A stretch of 64,000 bases of DNA from Phytophthora quininea (Eukaryota > Oomycota > Peronosporomycetes > Peronosporales > Peronosporaceae), in assembly GCA_011947345.1 (NCBI GenBank), contig JAAVTG010000039.1, forward strand, positions 1-64,000, read 5' to 3'. Below the pieces are notes generated by a model. The model had not been told where the DNA came from. It searched no databases and saw nothing but the letters and a program-made list of their open reading frames with translations. This document shows, in pieces, positions 57,299-64,000 of the stretch; the first letter of the stretch is position 1, and each line of letters starts with the position of its first letter. Made by a program: the position numbers and the translations under genes.

Positions 57299-57445
57299 GG
57301 CGGCTGGAACGCCTCGGTGGGTGCAAGTCAGAGCGGCGACAGCGGCGGTACCTCTTGCAGTCGTGACGACTCGTCACAACGTGCGAAAAACTTGTGGTTG
57401 GACAAAATATGTAATTTTACTCAATTTTCTTATTGCGAAGCCACC

Positions 57446-58685
57446 ATGTTGGCCCGATCGGACAGCCCCGCCCAAGGCAAGTTGCCGTACACGCAGCTGC
57501 CGGAGCTCTACGGTCATTCGCGTAAGGTGTATGCGCTGGGCTTCAACTGTGACGGCACCATGCTGGCGTCTGGCTCACACGACCGCAGCATCCGCGTCTG
57601 GGATCCGACCTCGGTACGCTCCGCCAGTCCTTCTCTGCAGTCATTTTTTTTCTAATTGTGCAACGTATAAAATTCTTCTGCAGGACCGAGAGCTGATGGA
57701 GCTGCGTGGCCACTCGGACTCTGTGAATTCGTTGGCGTGGGACCCCACGACGCCGCATCGATTGGCCAGCACCGGCGGCGACAAGACTGTGCGCTTCTGG
57801 GACACCAAGACGGGCCGCATCGTCAACAGCGTTTCGCTCTCGAGCGCGGCCGTCAACGTCGTGTACAGCCCAGACGGCAAGTTTGTCGTGGTGCACAACG
57901 ACGACAGCATCATGCTCATCGACACGCGCAAGGCGCGAGTGGTGCGCAAGGTTGTTAATCCGTTCCAAGCCTACGACGCGCAATTCAGCAAGTCGGGCTT
58001 CCTATTCGTGGCCGCTGGTCATGCTACAGGATACGGAACCTTTGAGATCATGCGAATCGTGGCTGAGAAGAAAGGCAATCCGAACCTGGAGAGCGTGCAC
58101 AAGGTGAGAGAGTGTTCGAAGAGGTGAAGTGAGCTTCTATTTACTGATGGCAATGCGACTGCAGGTGATTGCGCACGCTGGAAGCTGCTCGTGTTTAGAC
58201 TTCGACTCGACTGGGAGGTGAGCATTGACCTAAATTGTTTTCTTGTTTGCGAGATTGACCCAATGTTTGGTGTGATGTAGATGTTTGGCCCTCGGTGGAG
58301 TCGATTCACTAGTGAGTTTGTGGGACCTGGAAGAGCTCTACTGCGTCAAAACGTTTGTGGTCACAACGTACGTAACACAAATGCTGTGGTTGTAACTGAG
58401 GAATTAATGTGGGTGGCTTACGATATATTCCAACAGGGCCAGCGTTCGATCCGTTCGCTTCAGTCACGACGACAAGTACATTGCGATCGGACTGGAGGAC
58501 ACTGCTCTGATCGTGGTGGACGTGGAAAGCGGCGAAAAAGCTGTAAAGGTGCAGCTCCAGAACAACTTACAGAGCTTGTGCTGGCACCCCAGCAAAAACT
58601 GCTAGCTTACGTCGGTGACAAGGCGTCGAATGACAAGAACTTGAACCGCGATGGGGTTATCAAAATGATCGAGTTGAAGGAGTAG
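57446..58685 (+). CDS. THOC3: THO complex subunit 3-like WD40 protein
   Basis: mRNA export factor (TREX/THO). Seven WD-like repeats over five or so exons: ELYGHSRKVYALGFNCDGTM, HDRSIRVWDPTS, ELRGHSDSVNSLAWDPT, GGDKTVRFWDTKTG, VNVVYSPDGKFVVVHNDDSI, AGSCSCLDFDSTGRCLALGG, DSLVSLWDLEELYCVKTF, FSHDDKYIAIGLEDTALI and SLCWHPSK. The LVSLWDLEELYCVKTF block and the ending 'GVIKMIELKE' are THOC3-like. A frame break in AAAAA near 58602 (one A missing) gives a premature TAG in an otherwise complete gene. ATG at 57446 (Kozak-like CCACC). Confidence 0.87.
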
Positions 58686-58754
58686 CTTGGGAGGCGAGAA
58701 TCGGTTATGACAGAGGGAAGTATCAATTGTTAATCGAGGTGCTGGATGCAGATT

Positions 58755-59980
58755 TCAGTGCGTGCTTGATGGTGGAGGTAGCAGCGAACTGGTGAGCTGC
58801 TGCACGTAGCCTTGCATGTGTAAACGCGCTCGGGCGATGCCCAAATAGCAACTGCACTGCTTCGCTGTAGCCACATCACCCAATTCCTGGGCCAGACGAT
58901 GCGCCTGGTCGAATGCACGCTCTGCTTTTTCATACTCTCCGCGTCGACTAGCCAATTGCCCCAGTTGAATCCATGCAAACGTCTCGGCCGGTCGATCATC
59001 AACAGACTGGATCAATTGCAGGTGCTGGTTCATACACGCCACTGCCGTTTCCAGGTCGTTTTGACGGCTTGCTAAGAGTCCCAGATTTCCGACAGCGAGA
59101 CTTTGTCCATACGCGCTGTTGAGCTGGATGGCTAGACGTAGCGCCTCCTGGTAGTAGTGCGCGGCTTCGTTTGGTCGATCGAGGGAGCCGAGCGTCAAGC
59201 CCAGGTTCAAATGCGACACAAACTTCCCTGCATCGTCAGCGACTTCCAAGTGTTTCTGGTGGTATCCGAGCGCATGTTGCAGACATTTACTCTGGCGGTC
59301 GACAAACTTGCCCGTGTAGCAATATTCTTTCGCCGAGGATGAAAGGAGTTGGTAGTTGACTCCGATGCAGTTAGCCGCCAGGCCCATGAAAAGCTTGTTC
59401 TGGGTGCTTTCACTGATTGAGAGCACCAACAGATAGCTGTCAATCGCCTTCGAGTAGTCTTCGACATTGTCGTGCAGAATCCCGAGGCACAAGTACGCTG
59501 TACACTCTGCATCATGACGTCCTGCTCGCTTGCTGGACTCCGCCTGATACTCGCCCACGATTTAGTGAAATCTTACGCCAAGCATGGCAGAATTCTTACC
59601 AACATGGAGTACTCTTTGATGAACTTGGATGATACTGAGCGTCCGCGATCTTTCAACTTCTGCGATGAGCAGCAGGCTAATTTCCCAGCCACTTCAATGC
59701 CATTGTCGAAAGAGGAGTGGATTTGCGTCTTTAGCTTGCGTAGTGCAGTTGCATGCGGGGAGAAGACCGTCTTGCGGATTCGTTCCTCCCGAGAAGGTGG
59801 GAACTCCCTCGCCGGCGTTTTGATCTGTGAATCACCCAAAGAAACTTCAGCTCGATGTTAAATCCCCAGTGGCATCAGCAGCCCTTACACTCTCTGGAGC
59901 ATCGATCCGCTGCGGCAGGTCCACCTGCGGTGTCGCCTCTGCGAGCTGCGTGCCTTCCCTCGAGTTTACAGTCGTTACAT
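58755..59980 (-). CDS. TPR-repeat protein
   Basis: About six tetratricopeptide repeats with the W-LG-Y-A-F-A-P type spacing: AYLCLGILHDNVEDYSKAID, LAANCIGVNYQLLS, SHLNLGLTLGSLDRPNEAAH, AVGNLGLLASRQNDLETAVA, WIQLGQLASRRGEYEKAERA, CSCYLGIARARLHM. The overall feel is TTC29/LGN-like. Upstream a frame with EFPPSREERIRKTVF and LKTQIHSSFDNGIE continues it; breaks lie near 59570 and 59850. An ATG at 59980 would lack one base before codon 2, so the start is unsure. A flagellar or assembly-scaffold role is plausible. Confidence 0.6.
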
Positions 59981-60347
59981 TTGAGTTGATGCTACGCAAT
60001 CAATATGTGTATTAGCAGATTCAATGCCATGGTTGCATCGCAGACACCGCCTACAAGTTGTCGAATGCTCGGTTGGACGGAGACTTTGGCGGCGAGCGTG
60101 ACGACCTCACCATTCTCTCGTTGGTGACCTTCCAGCAGATATAACGGCAAGTTGAAGTTGACCGCAAAATGTGTGGACCACAATCTTCGTGGTGTAGCAT
60201 TACTATTCCAATCGAGGGGTATTGTAAATATAACAGTCTCCAGTATGTCGATATTAGGTACAGTATAACTAGCGAGGGGATCGTACACGTTTCTAGCGGC
60301 ATTCGAGAAGAGGCTCCAACGAAAGACATCAAAGACCGTGGACGACG

Positions 60348-60985
60348 ATGGCAGGCACCAAGAGTGATCCTAACTGCGTGGAGCCTGCATGCGCCGACAA
60401 GATGAGCTTCTTCAAGAGCTCCATAGGCAAGAAGGTGCCCAAGGGAGCTACGGAGTCCAAGACCAACGATTGCCCACTGGATCGCCAAGAGCTGGGCAAC
60501 GCCACCTGGGGACTGGTACGCTTTGGTATCTTTACAGAGCTGCTCTATTGAAGACCAGCAACTCATTGTGCGTCTTGTAGCTACACTCGATGGGTATTTA
60601 CTACCCGGACAAGCCGTCGCCGGAATACCAGACCAAGGCGAAGACGTTTGTCGAAGCGCTGGCGCTCATGTACCATGCGTACACTGCGCCAAGGACTTCC
60701 AGAAGGAAATCGCCAAGTCGCCACCGCGGTAAGATGTTATTGTGTATGCGTTGACAAGTTGAAATGACGTTTTAATCCTATCACATGTTGAAATGCAACA
60801 GTGTGGAGTCGCGCACGACGTTCTCCATGTGGCTCTGCGAGCAGCACAACATTGTGAACCGTAAGATCCACAAGCCGCTGTTCGAGTGCACGATGGAGAA
60901 CCTCGAGGAACGATGGAGGAAGGGCAAGCCATCGTGCTGGGGCGAAGACGGCGATGAAAACTCGGCACAGGATTCGCTGGGCTAA
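60348..60985 (+). CDS. ERV1: ERV1/ALR-type sulfhydryl oxidase
   Basis: FAD-linked disulfide-generating oxidase, normally in the mitochondrial intermembrane space with Mia40. Three exons: ending after NATWGL, then LHSMGIYYPDKPSPEYQ, then VESRTTFSMWLCEQHNIVN. The family block CPLDRQELGNATWGL is present, and the active CxxC appears as CVHC once a missing base at about 60673 is allowed for. C-terminal CxH and FECTMENLEERW are also present. A shuttle-type pair N-terminal to the core (CVEPAC) is plausible. About 185 aa. Confidence 0.9.
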
Positions 60986-61196
60986 TGGATGCAAAGCAAG
61001 TTTTGAACGGAGCAAAGTCAGCTTGGTTTGATGCTGTAATTGAGGCAGTTCGGTGCATTTGTATAAACGGCTATGCAGCTCTAGATTCTTCGCGCAAGAC
61101 GGCTCTATAGCTCGTCGTTCTTCGCCTTCGTGTCGGAGGTGCAAACTGCAACACAATCAACACGAGTCCGTCAATATTGCTCAGGATTTCACCAGA

Positions 61197-61956
61197 TTAC
61201 TTGTTCGCAGTACCTTGAAGAGTGTTCGTGCACATTCGTTCCTTCGCTGGGGTAAAATCGTCAAAGAACACGCGAGTGAGTTCGTCCTCGTACTCGCCGA
61301 CAAAATCGTGGCACTGCAAAAAGATGTCAGCTCACAACATGGATATGGCATTGCAACACAAAACGATGTCCGTACCGCAAAGTTGAGCATTTTCCTGCCC
61401 TTGCGGGCGTTGCCCAGTAGGTCCTGCGGAACGTCATCGCACACCCCATCCAGGACCTCAAGAATGCGCGCCTCGCTGCGCGAGTACTTGATCTGCTTCT
61501 TCTCCTCGCTGATGCGGAATACGACGTCCATGTCGTGGTCGTTCTGTGCAACAGCAGATATGGCAAGTGTTAGCTGAAGCAATCAAAGCATCTTGCAGCC
61601 GATTGATTTTACCTCGGTGTTGTTCAACTGCGTCTCGATCTCAAACACGATCGACTTGCAGACTGAATAATGGATTCAAGATCAGTATAATTGGCCATGA
61701 AAAAGCCAGCTCTGAGAGTTACGGCCTTACTACAGCACGACGCAGGTTGACTCTCGCCGTCGCAGTCGAGTTGCGTGTGGCCGGCGGCGTTGAAGCGCTT
61801 CGAGTGGTCCCATCTGCGCAAATCGCCGCGTTAGCAGGGATGTATCAGTATTATCCACAATGATATCGATAATTCTTCATGTAAGTCCTACCTATCGGTC
61901 CATGCCGACGCCACGGAGAGCCCCAGCGCAGCGACGAACAGCGCGCTCTTCATCAT
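61197..61956 (-). CDS. Canopy-like saposin-type ER protein
   Basis: The start at 61956 gives a signal peptide (MMKSALFVAALGLSVASA). A short intron leads to WDHSKRFNAAGHTQLDCDG, then an exon with CKSIVFEIETQLNNTE, then (after about 61560) MDVVFRISEEKKQIKYSRSE, ARILEVLDGVCDDVP and, near 61290, CHDFVGEYEDELTRVF. The cysteine pattern (CK, VCDD, CHD, MCTNTL) and 'KIAYxxSExRLTEVLDGLC'-like block are Canopy/CNPY. Animal CNPY3 is an ER co-chaperone of GRP94. The second exon's joint is not fully resolved. It is divergent from the GRP94 gene by 217 bp. Confidence 0.75.
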
Positions 61957-62173
61957 CTCGACGACGACTGAACTGCCGGCTATTTTGAAAACCGTTTCGA
62001 TCCACGGCCTCGGATTGGCTGAAATTCTACCTCGCATTCTGGAATCTCCACGTGGCCGCATTCGTCGAAACGACGTCTAAAAACCTAGAAAGATCGCTTT
62101 TTGCTGGTCAAAGTGCGCGGCGGACTCATTTTCCCATTTGCCGGATCAAGAAGAAGCTTCACCACCGACTGCC
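61957..62173. promoter_or_regulatory. Divergent Canopy/GRP94 promoter with stress-element-like motifs
   Basis: Motifs seen: TTCTGGAA (62037-62044), a two-unit heat-shock-element core; CCACGTGG (62048-62055), a palindrome with the CCACG half of ER-stress elements; CCACG (62002-62006) with ATTGG (62014-62018, inverted CCAAT). The 217-bp gap is shared by both genes. Binding is inferred. Confidence 0.5.
62124..62139 (+). promoter_or_regulatory. Oomycete initiator + flanking region core promoter of GRP94
   Basis: ACTCATTTTCCCATTT matches 14 of 16 positions of the oomycete consensus GCTCATTYYNCAWTTT, 34 bp upstream of the ATG. This is the strongest core-promoter match in the window and supports oomycete origin. 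Confidence 0.7.
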
Positions 62174-62756
62174 ATGCGAGGAGGCCGCCGCTCGTCACTG
62201 CTGCTGCTCCTGCTGGGGCTGGCGCTCTGCTACAGCGCTCTACCCACCACCAACGTCCACGCCGAGGTGTCCACGGGCACTGAAGACGTGCTTAAGTAAG
62301 TGGAGTGGTTCTTTCATCCTCATCTACGCCTAACACTTTTATTCTTATTCTTCTTGACAGAAGAAACTCGCAGAACCTGGTGGTGGACGAGCTGGACGAC
62401 GAGCCGCTGAGCGGCGGCGAGACGTTCGCGTTCCAGGCCGAGGTCTCGCGCCTCATGGACATCCTCATCAACTCGCTGTACCGCACCAAGGAGATCTTCC
62501 TGCGCGAGCTTATCTCCAACGCCTCGGATGCGCTGGACAAGATCCGCTTCCTGGCGCTGTCCAACAGCGAGCTGCTGGGCAAGCTCAAGGACCTGGAGAT
62601 CCGTATCAGCTTCGACCGCGACGCGCACACGCTCACGATCCGAGACACGGGTGTGGGCATGACCAAGGATGATCTGGTCAACAACCTGGGCACGGTGGCC
62701 AAGTCCGGCACCGCCAACTTCGTCGAGGCCATGCAGGCTGGTGTCGACGACAGCAG

Positions 62757-62787
<31 letters not shown>

Positions 62788-64000
62788 TCGGTCTACCTCG
62801 TGGCCGACCGCGTGCGCGTCATCAGCAAGCACCACGACGACGCCCAGTACATTTGGGAGTCGGACGCCAACGCGTCCTTCACGATCGCCAAGGACCCACG
62901 CGGTGACACACTGGGACGTGGCACAGAGATCACGCTGTTCCTCAAACCTGACGCCACGGAGTTCCAGGACCAAGAGAAGCTCAAGAACCTCGTTGGACAC
63001 TACAGCGAGTTCATTACTTTCCCCATCTACGTTAACTCGAGCTCTACTGAGACCTATGAGGTTGAAGAGGAGCCGACGGAGGTTGAAGAGACCAAGGACG
63101 AAGATTCAAAGGAGACTGAGAAGACTGGAGAGGAAGACGAAGAGCTGGAGGCCGTAGAGGAAGACGATGAAGAGAAGGCCCCTAAGACACGCACGGAGAC
63201 ACGCACAGTGTGGAACTGGGAGCGCGTGAATGAAGTCAAGGCCATCTGGACGCGCTCCAAGGACGACATTAGCGACGACGAGTACGAGAACTTCTACCAC
63301 TCACTGCAAAAGACGGACAGCACGGATCCGCTGACGTGGATCCATTTCCAGGCGGAAGGAGAGATTGAGTTCAAGTCCATCTTGTACGTACCTGGCCAAG
63401 CCCCGAACGACCTCTACACGCGCTTTGAGAACAAGAATGCGGAAATTAAGCTGTATGTCCGCAAGGTGCTGATCACTGACGACTTCGACGACTTCCTGCC
63501 GCGATACCTCAACTTCATTGCTGGTGTGGTAGACTCGGACGACTTGCCTATCAACGTTTCTCGCGAAACTCTCCAGGAGAACAAAATCCTGCGTGTTATC
63601 CGCAAGAAGCTGGTGCGGAAGGTCCTCGAGATGCTGCGTAAACTGGCGGAGAACGACGAGGGTGACGAGGAGGAGGAGGAGGAGGAGGAAGACGACGCGG
63701 AGTCGACCGACTCGACCGACGCAGAGTCGGAGGAAGCCGAGGAAACTGAGGCTGATGCCGAGGAGGACGGAAACGCGTCTTACAACAAGTTCTGGGAAGA
63801 ATTTGGCAAGAACATCAAGCTTGGCGTGATGGACGACCCTGCTAACAAGGCGAAGCTGGTGAAGTTGCTTCGCTTCGTGTCGAGCGACAGTGATGGCAAG
63901 TTGCTGTCTCTGGAACAGTACGTGGACCGCATGAAGGACTGGCAGGACTCCATCTACTACATCGCTGCTGAGCGTCGAGGCGTGCGAGAAGTCTCCTTCA
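62174..64000 (+). CDS. HSP90B1: Endoplasmin / GRP94 (ER Hsp90), 5' part
   Basis: ER-resident Hsp90. Start 62174 with a signal peptide ([18 protein letters not shown]). Intron 62296-62360. The N-terminal ATPase domain has [51 protein letters not shown] and [11 protein letters not shown]. An acidic charged linker ([15 protein letters not shown] to DDEEKAPK) precedes the middle domain: [49 protein letters not shown] second acidic insert (63660-63760, many EEE/DD) is followed by [16 protein letters not shown]. The frame is open to the end of the window. The C-terminal domain and KDEL-type signal lie beyond it. Confidence 0.95.

Noticed and set aside
59992..60288. 98-codon minus-strand open frame between the TPR gene and ERV1
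   Set aside because: No ATG start, no domain, and it lies in the likely promoter region of ERV1; kept only as a possible 5' part of the TPR gene.
62320..63000. Long minus-strand frame inside GRP94
   Set aside because: Antisense shadow produced by GC-rich third codon positions; no motifs of its own. The same holds for the minus frame at 2055-2387.
1..64000. tRNA, rRNA or CRISPR-type arrays
   Set aside because: No cloverleaf, rRNA core or regularly spaced repeats seen by eye; a tRNA scan would settle the first.

Overview
The window is nuclear DNA from an oomycete, most likely a Phytophthora or a close relative; the species cannot be fixed from sequence alone. The evidence is GC-rich genes packed on both strands with 50-100 nt GT-AG introns, a near-perfect oomycete initiator/flanking-region core promoter in front of the GRP94 gene, oomycete-style lipid-binding/FYVE-like, NAM/SANT-like and multi-pass membrane families, and Helitrons.

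Layout. 1-8.4 kb: a broken FN3-WW-HECT ubiquitin ligase, dienelactone hydrolase, D-arabinono-lactone oxidase, a SANT-like protein, a small BAG-like protein and the splicing factor NKAP. 8.4-13.7 kb: three tandem paralogues of an unrecognised polytopic membrane protein. 14.1-20.3 kb: three head-to-tail non-autonomous Helitrons sharing one A|T insertion site. 20.5-25.2 kb: two flavin monooxygenases (FMO) around a FYVE-like gene. 25.3-32.4 kb: a four-EF-hand protein, a Tudor-like protein and the SUMO E1 subunit UBA2. 32.7-42.2 kb: a UBA-PDZ-PDZ-HEAT (PP2A-scaffold-like) protein, an LCCL membrane protein, a third FMO and an STN1-like protein carrying an ASCH domain. 42.2-51.2 kb: Aurora kinase, two tandem peroxisomal acyl-CoA oxidases and a CDKL kinase. 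51.5-64 kb: an unknown protein, a Cys-rich SANT protein, FAM32A, a membrane-anchored class 3 lipase, THOC3, a TPR protein, ERV1, Canopy and the 5' part of GRP94.

Genes are closely spaced and often divergent over 50-220 bp (HECT/dienelactone hydrolase, FMO3/STN1-like, SANT/FAM32A, lipase/THOC3, Canopy/GRP94). Canopy and GRP94 are ER-folding partners in animals, so their shared upstream region, with stress-element-like motifs, is a plausible co-regulated pair. CDKL and TPR genes fit a flagellated (zoospore) life stage.

Many genes of conserved families are interrupted by single-base frame breaks, most of which look like one missing base and several of which lie in short homopolymers. I treat these mainly as sequence or assembly error rather than pseudogenisation and mark them gene by gene. 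Intron and start positions are inferred by eye.
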